From NCBI RefSeq assembly GCF_947507565.1, contig NC_089176.1:186001-250000 (forward strand): a DNA stretch of 64,000 nt, in the 5' to 3' direction. This DNA is from Oscarella lobularis. Taxonomy: Eukaryota > Porifera > Homoscleromorpha > Homosclerophorida > Oscarellidae. The notes beneath the pieces were generated by a model. The model was not told the DNA's origin. It made no database searches and saw nothing but the letters and a program-made list of their open reading frames with translations. Position numbers and translations under genes: made by a program. This document shows, piece after piece, positions 33,109 to 45,600 of the stretch (positions are counted from its first letter, which is position 1; each line of letters starts with the position of its first letter).

Positions 33109-34563
33109 TTCAATAAAGCTTCAGCGATGCCTTAGTGTGCCGCATGCTGCTTTATCAATCAATTAACATCACTGGATGAGTCTTTTCTCGATTACCGGTA
33201 ACAGCAGCTTTGGCACAACGAAATTGAAGCGTTACACCATGCAGCCGCGATACGTTTTATTTAAGTTAACGATTGAGTAAACAAAGGAGGGAGGATGAGA
33301 AAGTACTGTACGCACGCCGAACATACTATTTATAGATATAGGGTACTGGCCCATTAACAATTACAGGAAGCTATTATAAATCGGGAGGATCCCCTCAGGA
33401 ATGCGCTCCCTTTTTGGAGCACCAAACGGGGAGCGTTTGTTTAGACCATCCAACTGTAACTCTTAGCAGAGTCAACTGAGATATACATTTTAAAATGCAA
33501 AGGCAAGTCGCCTGTCGGAAAGCTAGAAGGCGCGACATATGACATGACACGGAATTGAGCGATGAAAAAAATACTGCGTTACATTACAAGTAGACGCGCG
33601 CATGCGACTTGCCTTGGCCGTCAACTGCAAGCAGGGATCCGCAGAGCAGAGAATACAGGACCAGCAGCACATTGTCATGCAACATCATCATCGCCTATTC
33701 AACGAAATTCCCCAAAACAGCGTCTGGTGCACCGATTCCAGGTGGTTAGAGACGGTTTTTTAGACTTTCAGCACAAAGAAAAGAGCTGGCTTGTTTCGCG
33801 GATGTGGTGCCAAGCACGCAATGACCTGCGCATAAGACAAAGAGTAAATCAAATTGAGAGAACCCGTACCAGATAAGGTAGCCTTATCTTACGCAAGTGA
33901 AGACATGCGAAAGAATGAATATTCACTCTCGGCTTCAAACTGCAGACAGTATAAGCCGCGGCAGACTGCGATTTTCAACGAAGCATACAGAAGGAGTCAG
34001 ATCCTTCTGCCGGTTTATGCTACTCCATTTCCGAAGCCCTAAACAGAGAAATGAACAAAGGTCGGGAAAACTTGCAGTGCATGCATCCTGCAACAGGATG
34101 CATGCACTACCGTGCAGTCGCGCACTAACAGGACCGTAGACTTTCTTTGAAAGGCGCGCTGTAATTGTGGAGGCGACATTTTATGTGGAGGGTCATAGAC
34201 GCACGTGATCTGCCGGCCGCCGCCATTTACCAGTCATACGAGAGGAAATAATGAATGAAGCAAGGGCGTCACGACTCTAAAAAAGGCACAGAAGAACGAA
34301 TGTCAAGTGCTGTTGCGAGTATAATGAGAATCACCGGCTCGGACGGCAGGGGCTCTCGTTCTGCATGGGATGAGATAGAAGAATGTCATGCAGTGGTGGA
34401 GGCAACGATTTGACTCAAAACAATGGCTTCGTATCGATCAGCTTGTGGGATCAATGGAGCCTTATTTCGTGCATCCGTGGAAGAGCCTTACAGCTCCAAA
34501 GTACAAAACCCAAAATACCAAGGTAAATTGCCCCTACTAATATCAGTCATTTGTCTCGCTACC
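33109..34563. other. Intergenic region with one perfect hairpin
   Basis: About 1.45 kb between the mucin-type gene and the end of CCZ1. The missing 5' exon of the mucin-type gene should lie here, but no signal peptide was recognised. Positions 34076-34108 form a perfect 15-bp inverted repeat. Otherwise nothing was recognised. Confidence 0.4.
34076..34108. repeat. Perfect 15-bp inverted repeat with 3-nt loop
   Basis: AGTGCATGCATCCTG, loop CAA, then CAGGATGCATGCACT. The stem has no mismatch. It is not next to a gene end, so a terminator role is unlikely; it may be a small foldback remnant. Confidence 0.7.
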
Positions 34564-36768
34564 TCAGTCAAGAAAGAAGATGTTATTGAAGTTGAGTGTA
34601 CACATTCTCTTTACTTCCTCTGTTTCGCATATAAAATTAGACAGATGACCGCGTGCTTTTTTCTTCTTCTTACCGTTGATCTCAATCAAATTTGCATTTT
34701 TCTGAGGCAAAACGACGAAGAACTCTCGCTGATCGGATCTCTTTCCCACTACCCAACAATCGCCAGTCGTCTTCATAATCGTTTCGCCGTCTTCGCCGGC
34801 TCTAACAAGAAAAAAAACCACGCGTAAAATATTAGACATTTCAAAATTAGTAAACAACTTTGCAAAGTCAGCGTCAATATCGCACAGCAATTTCATGATT
34901 TCGCCTTGAATTGTCACGTGCGGAGGCTTCTTCGTGTGGATCGTCGATTTCTGAGCCAAATTCATATGATTGAAGTAGATAAATTTGTACTGAGGCTCCG
35001 ACGTGCTAGAAAGAATCAGTTCGACGCTCGACATACGATCTCCTACGCATTCTCAGCACCTCGGCACTCGTTTATTAACCTGCTCTTGCACGGTTCGCGA
35101 GAGCGTTCCCAATTGGGGTCCCACGAAACTGTCGAGCGCCTTGTAGAAGTCGTGCGTGACAGCCACGTCAGCGGAAACCATAAAGCACACCGTGGTACCG
35201 AGAGCCTAAAAAACAAAATATCAATAATCTAAATCTAAGAGTCACGTAAAGATCAATGTACAAGTTTTTTGCACCTACATGATAGACAACGAGATGGAGT
35301 TCCTCCATAGCACTGTCACAATTGACATAGATCTTTGGTGTTTTGATTGGTTTCGTGGGATCTTTCAAGTCCTTTGGACCAGTCAGAAACCTTTAGTCAA
35401 ATCGTCATTGGTGTAAACAGTCGCTGCCAAAAATTAATTAAGCTACCATCCAGGATGTGCTGATTGATCTCTGGCAGGTGGCGATCTTCCTGTTCCTGGA
35501 AGAGGCATGCCCGTCTAAGAAACAGAGAAAGGTTGCCTAATTAATTAAAAAACAAACCCCTTTTGCGGAATTACTTCGGAGTCGAGTTGACTTGGTAGTA
35601 AACTCGTTGTCAGATATTTATAAACGACGCGCATGTCTTCTTGCTCTAAACCACTCCTGGAAGAAAAGAACTATATGCAATCGGCTATTTCCGAGTCTCG
35701 GTGTATATACCAAACAATTTGATCTGTGTGCAAAAATGCCGTGTATTTGATCTGAGCAAACGTTTGTTCCGTCTGATTGACAAAGGACTGTATTCGAAGA
35801 AAAGTGTGCTTGTCCAACGGCAAAAACGAAATTCCTAAGCATCCATGCGTCAGAATAAAAAAAGAATCTAAATATCCAACCTGCGTAAACGTCCAAGAGG
35901 TCCAGATGATTCCATTTCAATGCGGGAATATACTGCAAAATGAGAAAAGAACACCATAAGCCGAAAATCCAAAACTATGAAACCCTCTACCTTAGCAAAG
36001 AAACTATGAAGTCGTTTCACAAGTCCGACTTTTCCGTCGGAGGAAACGATGGCAGCAAACGTGCTGTGGAAGAGCTAAAAAGAAAATTGGACGTCAGAAG
36101 AGAAAGGACACGCGTCTCACTCTAAACATCTTGTAGGAGAGTTTCAATACAGCGCTGTAAACAGAATCCTAAAAAGGTCAAAATCACACTTCTACTCCAG
36201 CAATAGAGGAAGGTATTACTTGCACGTCATCTTCCCTATATTCGACCACTGTCTTATCATCTTTAGTTCTTCTTTCGAATGCAGGCAACGAAACGGTCTA
36301 GCGCATACAGTACATTGGGTTTTTTTTTTTGGCCCTTCTTCTCCTACCATGATCATCCAGTAGTCCGGCTCCGGTTGAAAAAAGAGCTGCCGCTTCCTCT
36401 GTGTGTGCACCGAATCACACGGCCGATCGGGTGAAAACGTTCTGCAAAGGCGCTTTGCACAGAATCCTCACACACCGAGGGGAGATCATGGTACTCGGTA
36501 AATTTGACCATTGCCTCGCTGAGTCCTACGTTGCGGATTTTCGTGTCTAACGAAACGTCGTCGGGCATATAGAACAAGATCTTCTCGTGTTCCTGCGGGT
36601 CGTGGATGAGATCGGACGGCAGTGAAATGGACTCGTGCAAGCTCTCACCTGCCCCTCTCTTGGACCAAACGTCGAGTTGTAAATGAAAAAGTTCAAAAGC
36701 GTCGGATAGCGCCTCGAACTTGTTCTTGCAGGCAGAGAAAGCGTTAGAGAAGGCGGTTTGGCCGCCAT
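34564..36768 (-). CDS. CCZ1: Vacuolar fusion protein CCZ1 homologue
   Basis: Exons read in order along CCZ1. The start at 36768 (MAAKPPSLTLSLPARTSS) is followed by LLNFFIYNSTFGPREGQ, EHEKILFYMPDDVSLDTKIR, NVGLSEAMVKFTEYH, RKRQLFFQPEPDYWMIMV, IYVNCDSAMEELHLVVYH and PQYKFIYFNHMNLAQKST. It ends DCWVVGKRSDQREFFVVL, LPQKNANLIEING and FNNIFFLD with the stop at 34564. CCZ1 pairs with MON1 as the guanine-nucleotide exchange factor for Rab7 on late endosomes, using longin domains. Several exon boundaries in the middle (35.2-36.3 kb) were not resolved. It is divergent from the zinc-finger gene, with an E2F-like motif between them. Confidence 0.92.
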
Positions 36769-37184
36769 ATTGAATCTGAAGCGCGCTAAAAGCTTAAACT
36801 CTCAAGAGGCAGGCCCAAAGAACGGCTCAAGGGCCGCCTACTACAACTTGAAGTATTTTGGAATTGACTCGACTATACACGATAATCCCCAATTAATTAA
36901 AAATTTGTCCTTGTTTTGATTTTTGATTTCAATTGTGGGCGTTGGCGCGTGGGCGTATTGCGTCGCTGGGCGCGCACGCGGTGAAGTCATCGTCACGTCA
37001 GTTTCCAAAGCGCGCGGGGCAACGAACGGTATTATGCGTTGCTCCCCAGCCTAAACGGTACGTTACCTACGTTCGAAGCAAACGAAGAGAGCTGCGCCGT
37101 CGTGTGGCCGCTCTCTCTCGCGCGCTGTCCCTGCCCGGCCCCCACAAGGAGTGAACACCCCCCTCTTTCTCCTTTCGCGCAGGT
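36769..37184. promoter_or_regulatory. Bidirectional promoter of CCZ1 and the zinc-finger gene
   Basis: Contains GGGCGTTGGCGCGT at 36937-36950, identical to the 14-mer in the BBS1/GPANK1 promoter. A donor-like site (gtacgttacc, near 37060) and an acceptor (tttcgcgcag, ending 37182) suggest a 5' UTR exon and intron upstream of the zinc-finger start codon. Confidence 0.5.
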
Positions 37185-38283
37185 ATGACAGCGGCGACCC
37201 TGAAGACGGAGAGAGACGCTCAACACCTGGAAGCAGCGAGCATACTACGCCAACTCGGAATCAATCAACAACAGCAGGATCATCGAAACGCAACCGATCT
37301 TTTGAACGTTCGACTTCCGGTTGCGTTCCAACGAACGAGCGCATTCGAACGACGAACGATGAGCGCGAAAGCGAACGACGTCACGCGGGAAGCGACGAAC
37401 GCGACAACAACGAATCACCATCGAACGACCGAAGAAGGAAACAGTCCAAGCGAATCGGAAGCCGAACACGTCGTTCCATCGACGGGGGGACCCCTTCGCG
37501 GGTCGACCGGTTCGCCGTCGTATATCAAGCAGGGCGTGAGACAGTACCAGTGCTCCTATCCGTCTTGCGGTAAAATGTACAGCAAATCGTCGCACGTGGA
37601 GGCGCACTATCGCACTCACACGGGCGAGAAGCCGTTCGCCTGCGATCATCCCGACTGCGGTCGACGATTCACGCGCAGCGACGAATTGACGCGTCATAAG
37701 AGAAAGCACAAGTACGAAGGGGGGGCGATTTTTCGAGAAGGGGTGTGGTTCCCGTTTCGCGAGGGCGTGTTACGAGGGTGGGGGCCCCCGTTTCGCTTCC
37801 TGCTCCGTCCAAGCGAAGTCAAAACAAGACAGAAAACGCCCTCTTGTTCCGTTTCGCAACGTATCCGTGCGCTTTTTTTCAAAAAAGGGCCCCTTTCGAG
37901 GAACCCGTCACCGAATCCCCCCTCTCTTGCATTGCAGCGGCATCAAACCGCACGTGTGCGAACACTGCAGTCGCGCCTTTTCGCGTTCGGATCACCTGTC
38001 GTCGCATCGGCGCACGCACACGGGCGAAAAACCGTACGTCTGTCCGATGTCCGACTGCAATCGTCGATTCACGCGATCCGACGAACTCCATCGGCACATG
38101 AAAATGCACGAACGACGAAAGCAACGCGACGAGGAAGACGTCGCCGTCGTCGCGCCGACGACGACGATGGCGCCTCTTCCGACGGCGAAACCCGCGCAGG
38201 AAATTCGCGATCGCCAAGGAACGCACGTCGTGCCCGTCGTCAAGTCGCCTATTTTCGTGTCGCGTGATCCGTCTTCGAGTTGA
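37185..38283 (+). CDS. Four-finger C2H2 transcription factor of WT1/EGR/KLF type
   Basis: Two exons, 37185-37711 and 37938-38283 (donor gtacga, acceptor cattgcag), encode 290 residues. The start codon lies 2 bp after a likely acceptor. Residues 1-120 are low-complexity with no recognised domain. Four fingers follow: [20 protein letters not shown] (C-x4-C), [20 protein letters not shown] (C-x4-C), [20 protein letters not shown] (C-x2-C) and [20 protein letters not shown] (C-x4-C), joined by TGEKP-type linkers. This order and spacing is that of WT1. Fingers 1-3 alone would pass for a KLF. RSDEL and RSDHL contact helices predict a GC-rich DNA site. A nuclear regulator is inferred. The intron splits the linker between fingers 2 and 3. 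Confidence 0.88.
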
Positions 38284-38736
38284 TCTTCTCGCTCCTTTTT
38301 TCCTCATCTCTGCAGAAAGCGTTGCTGTTTACAGTCGCTTCTTCTTCCACGCTGGCACTTTTAGAGTATATCTTCCTCCTCCTCCTCCTCCTCCTCGTTT
38401 CTTGCGCGCTTAACTTAATTCTTTTTGGACTCGCTTGCTTTGCATGGGCACGTTGTTTGTGATTGACACGCAGAAAAAATTATTTGGTAAGTATCGTTCA
38501 GTACGTATATTTCAGTTCTATAATATCATGTCTTTCCCTGAGCGGAAGGCAGTGAAATAAAGTACACCGCCATCATCACCCACTATGTACTTCTGTTCAT
38601 TTGCTGCATTGCAGACCTTGTAGGATTAGAAGACATCAATTGAGACGGAGATACTGTATTATGTAAACATGAGACAGTGTACGACAATCATGAAACAAAA
38701 CAATATGGATATCATTTTCATGCGGTTGAAACGCGG
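38284..38736. other. Convergent intergenic region
   Basis: Holds the 3' flanks of the zinc-finger gene and of propeller copy A. A CTC/CCT-rich tract lies near 38372-38395. Nothing else was recognised. Confidence 0.35.
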
Positions 38737-40158
38737 TCACTGAAGCAGGATGGAAAATAGAGTAGTATTTGTAGCGCAAACGATTGACGTAGCCGCTCCA
38801 CTTCCGTCATTTCCAGTTGGAGCCATTTGGCCTAAAACAGATGAGCCATCGGGCGATGGTAGGCTCCACACACTGTCTCCCGTCTCCAGCGAAATCAAAG
38901 CAACACCTGGTGATTCCGCCTCAAAGGCGACCAGCAGGGCGCCGTCTCCGCTATCACTGGGAGGACGAACGTAGAACAGAGGCGCAGAAAGTCTTATTGC
39001 GGAGTCAGAGAGTCTAACAACCCTTTGGAGCGAACCCGTAGATGGTGATAGTACGTGAATTCTTGTTTCGTTGTCTTCCTCAAATGCCACAATAAGCCCC
39101 TTGTGTCCGTGATCCGAAAATGCCATGTATTGAATACTAGCACCAGTTGGAAAGCTCGCGTTCCACAGCTGCGTTCCTCCTCCCTCGCCAACGTCTCTCA
39201 CAGCAAACAAATAGTCTCGGTGAGATTCTTTCTCGAACTTACGAAATCGAAAATATATGACGTCATCGGCAAAAAGAATGGCGGGATCGGCCCATGGATT
39301 ATTCAAATCGTAACCCTCAAAACTGACCTCGTGGACAGTCCTCCTAGTCGCGTTAAATTCTGGTCCAGGATTGACCATGACATCCACCGCGATAAGGCGA
39401 TGACCAGGCCATCTGTCAGCAGCGCTCGCGTAAGGAAAGGCATAGGTTATAACGTAAGCTGTATTTCCTCGTCCAGCAACCGGCTGACTATAAGCCACAT
39501 AAACATATCCGTCTCCGTCATCAAAAATGAACAATTCGTTCATACGCTCGTCTACAAGTAGGAAGAATATCAAGTCTGACGTCTCGCCATTTTGCCCCCA
39601 TCTCACCGATCATAAGAAAGCCACCGCCGTTTTCTGACAATGCTACTTTTTCGCCGTTCCCGGAGCCGACAACTGTTGAGCCCAATGCCGTTCCGCCGCG
39701 AGTTTCAACGGCGAAGCGAAGTGTTCCGTTTACGAAGTGACTGGAGTAGTTGAAACCACCGCTGTAGAACAACGCCGCGTTGTTAGCAGTGTAGACAGGC
39801 AGCGAAGAACTTTCGGAGTAGGAAGCGGCCGATTTCCACTGTTCATTTCCGTCGACATCGAAAACGATCAAACGACTAGAAAAGAAAGAAATGTCGTTTC
39901 ATATTAGGAATGGCGTATTGCTGTGATTCACTTGCGAATCGGACAAGCGACTTGATGGGACACTGATACACATCCAGCAGTGGACGGGCGATAGAGAGAC
40001 GATTTCCACCCAAGTTTTGCCGTCGCAGTCTCTTTGAGATTGATAGCAAAATTGTGATTCGTCTGGCAGCCTTGCACCGGGCAAGACGACTCGACGACTT
40101 GCCACGAGACTGCCGCCAGCAGGACTGCCAGCACCGCTCTTACGACAGAGGCTAGCAT
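38737..40158 (-). CDS. Secreted beta-propeller-like protein, copy A
   Basis: Three exons. The start at 40158 gives a signal peptide (MLASVVRAVLAVLLAAVSWQ, VVESS) and a Cys-containing N-terminus (SCPVQGCQTNHNF, GCVSVSHQVACPIR). Two introns of about 60 bp follow (donors gtgaatcac and gtgagatgg). The body has propeller-like blades: RLIVFDVDGNEQWKS, FIFDDGDGYVYVAYSQP, HRDYLFAVRDVGEGGGTQLW, KGLIVAFEEDNETRIHVLSP and SPGVALISLETGDSVW. The stop is at 38737. The blade pattern suggests a PQQ-like or quinoprotein-alcohol-dehydrogenase-like fold. No catalytic motif was recognised, so the function is unknown. Copy B lies just upstream in the same orientation. Confidence 0.75.
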
Positions 40159-40198
40159 TGCACGGAGAATTGTTTGCGCGTACAGAGGTTTGCTCCAG

Positions 40199-40205
40199 TT
40201 ATATA
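40199..40205 (-). promoter_or_regulatory. TATA box of propeller copy A
   Basis: TATATAA on the minus strand, 41 bp upstream of the start codon, in a block conserved in copy B. Confidence 0.6.
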
Positions 40206-40752
40206 GCGTCCCGCCACTAGTGGGAGTGTAATTCTCGTGACAAACTTTCACTTGTGACTCTTGTATGACGAACTTGTGACGCTTTCAACTCGTGACTCAG
40301 AATGAACGTTTTTCAAGCACGTAGATCTTCACCAGGTGAACGGCCAAAGACGGCCACAGATAGGACTGTGTAAAGTGAGTAGGCTCCAAATGGGAATAGC
40401 TCTCGAGCTTTTTTACAATGGGCATCCGGCCGGGAATGCTAATAACGGGTGAGGAGGGGGAGATGGAGGAGATATCATAATTACATTCTGCTTCTCGCGC
40501 GCAGCCACGTACTCGCGTTGGTTGGAGTTCAGTCTGGATTCAGCAACGCAAGTCGGCGTACAAGCCCCGCGGCGACTTTGCTTTTTTGTTTAACCTAGTA
40601 TCATTGTAGTCACTGTGAAAACGGCTCTCAATTCAATGAGTCAGAAGAAGTGAACGTAGCATTGATCGAGACGGAGATGTTATGTATACATGAGACACTC
40701 AACGAAAGTCACGAAACAAAACAATATGGACATTCATGCAGTTGAAACACGG
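40206..40752. other. Spacer between propeller copies
   Basis: Contains the upstream flank of copy A, duplicated at copy B to about 40330, and about 390 bp of unrelated sequence. No gene was recognised. Confidence 0.4.
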
Positions 40753-42177
40753 TCACTGAAGCTGGATGGAAAATAGAGTAGTATTTGTAGTGCAAACGAT
40801 TGACGTAGCCGCTCCACTTCCGTCATCTCCAGTTGGAGCCATTTGGCCCAAAACAGATGAGCCATCGGGCGATGGTACGCTCCACACACTGTCTTCCGTC
40901 TCCAGCGAAATCAAAGCAACACCTGGTGATTCCGCCTCAAAGGCGACCAGCAGGGCACCTTCTTCGCTGTCGCTGGGAGGACGAACGTAGAACAGAGGCG
41001 CAGAAAGTCTTATTGCAGAGTCAGAGAGTCTAACAACCCTTTGGAGCAAACCCGTAGATGGTGAGAGTACGTGAATTCTTGTTTCGCCGTTTTCCTCAAA
41101 TGCCACTATAAGCCCTTTGGGTCCGTGATCTGAAAACGCCATGTATTGAATATTAGCACCAGTTGGAAAGCTCGCGTTCCACAGCTGCGTCCCTCCTCCC
41201 TCGCCAACGTCTCTCACAGCAAACAAATAGTCTCGGTGAGATTCTTTCTCGAACTTACGAAATCGAAAATATATGACGTCATCGGCAAAAAGAATGGCGG
41301 GATCGGCCCATGGATTGTTGAGATAGTAACCCTCAAAACCGACCTCGTGGACAGTCCTCCTAGTCGCGTTAAATTCTGGTCCAGGATCGTCCATGACATC
41401 CACCGCGATAAGGCGATGACCAGGCCATCTGTCAGCAGCGCTCGCGTAAGGAAAGGCATAGGTTATAACGTAAGCGGTGTTTCCTCGTCCAGCAACCGGC
41501 TGACTATAAGCCACATAAACATATCCGTCTCCGTCATCAAAAATGAACAATTCGTTCATACGCTCGTCTACAAGTAGGAAGAAGAATATCAAGCCTGACG
41601 TCTCGCAATTTTGCCCCCATCTCACCGATCATAAGAAAGCCACCGCCGTTTTCTGACAATGCTACTTTTTCGCCGTCCCCGGGGCCGACAACTGTTGAGC
41701 CCAATGCCGTTCCGCCGCGAGTTTCAACGGCGAAGCGAAGTGTTCCGTTTACGAAGTGACTGGAGTAGTTGAAACCACCGCTGTAGAACAACGCCGCGTT
41801 GTTAGCAGTGTAGACAGGCAGCGAAGAACTTTCGGAGTAAGAAGCGGCCGATTTCCACTGTTCATTTCCGTCGACGTCGAAAACAATCAAACGACTAGAA
41901 AAGAAAGAATTGTCGTTTCATATTAGGAGTGGCGTACTGCTGTGATTCACTTGCGAGTCGGACAAGCGACTTGATGGGACACTGATACGCATCCAGCAGT
42001 GGACGGGCGATAGAGAGACGATTTCCACCCAAGTTTTGCCGTCGCAGTCTCTTTGAGATTGATAGCAAAATTGTGATTCGTCTGGCAGCCTTGCACCGGG
42101 CAAGACGACTCGACGACTTGCCACGAGACTGCCGTCAGCAGGACTGCTAGCACCGCTCTTACGACAGAGGCTAGCAT
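40753..42177 (-). CDS. Secreted beta-propeller-like protein, copy B
   Basis: Nearly identical to copy A in exons, introns, promoter and 3' flank. The start at 42177 gives MLASVVRAVLAVLLTAVSWQ. The first donor is gtgaatcac, and the second exon carries RLIVFDVDGNEQWKS and ends GGGFLMI before a short intron. The last exon holds FIFDDGDGYVYVAYSQP, PGPEFNATRRTVHEVGFEGY and SPGVALISLETEDSVW, with the stop at 40753. The differences from A are scattered single substitutions (for example VMDDPGP against VMVNPGP), and the frame is kept in both, so both copies look functional. Function unknown, presumed extracellular. Confidence 0.75.
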
Positions 42178-42614
42178 TGCACGGAGAATTGTTTGCGCTG
42201 TACAGAGGTTTGCTCCAGTTATATAACGTCCCGCCACTAGTGGGAGTGTAATTCTCGTGACAACTTTCACTTGTGACGAACTTGTGACGAACTTGTGTGA
42301 CGCTTTCAACTCGTGACTCGGATAAACGTACGTTTTTCAAGCACGTAAATCTTCACCTGGTGAAACGGTCAGAGACGGCCACAGCAGTAGGCTGGGTACT
42401 AGCAGGTACTAGTATTCAGCTCCAAACCGAAGTCTCCTTTGCTCTGGCCTAAGCCTCAACTGCTCTCAATTGGAGAGAGAACTCGGACGGCGCGTTACGG
42501 AATCCTAATGACTGCTTGGGCTGATGGCTTTACGTTCAGCAGGCCATGGAGACATCCAATTAATTTGGATCAATACCATGGGATGACGGACTCCCGTACG
42601 TAAGTGCAAAGGCG
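42178..42614. promoter_or_regulatory. Divergent promoter region of propeller copy B and DHX8
   Basis: TATATAA (minus strand, near 42219-42226) lies 42 bp upstream of the copy B start, as in copy A. No TATA or E2F-like site was seen on the DHX8 side. Confidence 0.4.
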
Positions 42615-45600
42615 ATGGATGAACTTTTGAAGCTCGAGAGGCTCTCTCTCGTCTCCAAAGTGTGCACGGAGCTCGAAAATCACTTAGGAATGGCCGAAAA
42701 GACGCTCGCCGAGTTCATTATCGCCCTAGCGGAGAAGGGGGGGACCGAGAAAGCGTTCAAATCGCTTCTCGAAGAAAACGGCGCCGAATTTCCCGACTTC
42801 TTCGCCGGCAATCTCTTTCGTCTCATCCGTCGCATGCTACCGAAGTCATTCGAGCCGACTCGCGCCGACGACGACGCAGAAAACGACGACAAAACGTCGA
42901 AATCTCGCGACGCGACGTCGTCGGCGGCGGAATCGAAGCGAAAAGCATTTCCCGGCCTCTCGATTCCCAACGAAAGTCTACCGACACTAATCGCCGACAA
43001 AGAAGAAGAAGAAGAAGAAGAACAAAGAAAAAAAGCCCCGGAAGACGACGGCGACGACGACTCGTCGCGTCGCGGACGCCGACGACGTCGATCGTCGAGT
43101 CGCGAGCGTGGGCGTGGTCGCGATCGCTCGTCCGAACGACGTCATCATCATCATCATCGACGTCATCGATCTCGCAGTCGCGATAGGGATAGGGATCACG
43201 ATCGACGTCGACGGAGTCGCGACGATCGCGAGTCGGACGCGCCGCGCGTCGGATGCATCTACGACGGCAAAGTGACGAGCATCATGCAATTCGGCTGTTT
43301 CGTTCAATTGGAAAATCTCGTCGGTGGGCGCGGTCGACTTCGTCATCACGACGGTCTCGTGCACATATCGCAATTGCGTCGCGAAGGTCGCGTGGCGAAC
43401 GTGAGCGACGTCGTCGGACGCGGCGAACGGGTCAAAGTCAAAGTCCTATCGATAACGGGCACGAAGATATCGTTGTCGATGAAAGAAGTCGATCAGCGTA
43501 CGGGCGAGGATTTGAACGAGGCGGCGACGTCGCGTCTTCGTTCGGACGCGTTCGGACGAGGCGGCGGCGAAGTCGTCGAAATGACGCGCAATCCGGATCG
43601 TCCGTCGCATCTGCCGTCGTCGAGCGGAGGCGGAGTCGTCGTCGACGAGGATCTCGACGACGGCATGGGACGCAAACGCAAGGCGATGCAACGCATGACG
43701 TCGCCGGAGAAGTGGGAGTTGAAGCAGCTCATCGCCGCGGGAGCGATCGACAAATCCGAATATCCGGACTTTGACGAAGAAATGGGCGTCATGCCGAAGA
43801 CGGAAACGGGTTCGGACGACGAGATCGAGATCGAGATCGTCGAAGAGGAGCCGGCGTTTCTTCTCGGTCAAACGCGCTTGACCGTGAACGTGAGTCCGGT
43901 GAAGATCGTCAAGAATCCCGACGGTTCGTTGCAGCGCGCCGCGATGACGCAGAGCGCGTTGGCGAAAGAACGACGCGAAGTGCGCCAAGCCCAACGCGAA
44001 TCCGACATGGATACGATACCGAAAGGAGTCGGGAAGCTCTACGACGATCCGATGCCGGAAGGCGGTCAACGGCACTTGGCCGGCGATTTCAAAGGCGTCG
44101 GCATGCAGACGATGGACATGCCCGAGTGGAAGAAGGCGTCGTTCGGCGGCAATAAAGCGTCGTACGGCAAAAAGACGAACATGTCGATACAAGAGCAACG
44201 ACGGAGTCTTCCGATATACAAGCTACGTGAACAGCTCATCCAAGCAATCGCCGATAATCAGATACTGATCGTCATCGGGGAAACGGGTAGCGGCAAAACG
44301 ACTCAGATGACTCAATATCTCGCCGAGTCCGGCTACGTCGTGCGCGGTCGCATCGGCTGCACGCAACCGCGTCGCGTCGCCGCGATGTCCGTCGCGAAAC
44401 GCGTCTCGGAGGAGTTTGGCTGTCGACTCGGTCAAGAGGTCGGCTATACGATTCGTTTCGAGGATTGCACGACGTCCGATACGGTGATCAAGTACATGAC
44501 CGACGGCATGCTCCTTCGCGAGTGTCTCATCGATTCCGATTTGTCGTCGTACGGAATCATCATTCTCGACGAGGCGCACGAACGTACGATACACACCGAC
44601 GTTCTGTTCGGTCTGATGAAGCAGACGGTCAAACGTCGTCCCGACATGAAGCTTATCGTCACGTCGGCGACGATGGATGCCGTCAAGTTTTCGACCTATT
44701 TCTACGAAGCGCCGATTTTCACTATACCCGGGCGCATGTTTCCCGTCGAGATTCTCTACACGAAGGAACCTGAGACCGATTATCTCGACGCGTCACTGAT
44801 CACCGTTATGCAGATTCATCTCACCGAACCGCCCGGCGACGTTCTTCTTTTTCTCACCGGGCAGGAGGAGATTGATACGGCGTGCGAGATTCTCTACGAG
44901 CGCGTCAAGTCGCTCGGTTCCGACGTGCCCGAGTTGATTATCTTGCCCGTCTATAGTGCGTTGCCCAGCGAGGTTCAAACGCGTATCTTTGAACCGGCGC
45001 CGCCCGGTAGTCGTAAGGTCGTCATAGCGACGAACATCGCCGAGACGTCGTTGACCATCGACGGGATCTACTACGTCGTCGATCCCGGTTTCGTCAAACA
45101 GAAGGTATGTAGACTAGAGGGGGGAGATAAGCCTAATATTGATTTTCACACACACACACACACTCTCTCTCTCGTCCCAGGTCTACAATTCTAAGAGCGG
45201 TCTCGACGCCTTGGTCATCACTCCGATATCCCAAGCGCAGGCGAAACAGCGCGCCGGGCGCGCCGGGCGTACCGGTCCCGGAAAGTGCTACCGACTCTAC
45301 ACGGAACGAGCCTATCGCGACGAAATGCTCCAATCAGCGGTGCCCGAAATCCAGCGAACGAACTTAGCCAATACGCTTCTCAGTCTCAAAGCGATGGGCA
45401 TCAACGATTTGCTCTCCTTCGATTTCATGGATCCGCCGCCCATGGAAACCATGGTGATGGCTCTCGAACAGCTCCATTCTCTTAGTGCGCTCGACGACGA
45501 AGGCCTTCTCACGCGACTCGGTCGTCGAATGGCCGAGTTTCCTCTCGAGCCTCCTCTCTCGAAAGTTCTCATCCAATCGGTTCATTTGAGCTGCAGCGAA

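Noticed and set aside
34423-34827. Plus-strand frame overlapping the end of CCZ1
   Set aside because: Antisense to the well-conserved CCZ1 C-terminus (QKNANLIE, FNNIFFLD).
37712-37937. Read-through of the zinc-finger exon 1 frame into the next segment
   Set aside because: The segment breaks the finger linker and has clear gt/ag ends. Splicing restores the linker GIKP and the third finger.
43446-44198. Long antisense open frame (250 codons) inside DHX8
   Set aside because: It mirrors the GC-rich, codon-biased DHX8 frame and is rich in Arg, His and Leu with no domain. The sense strand is certain.
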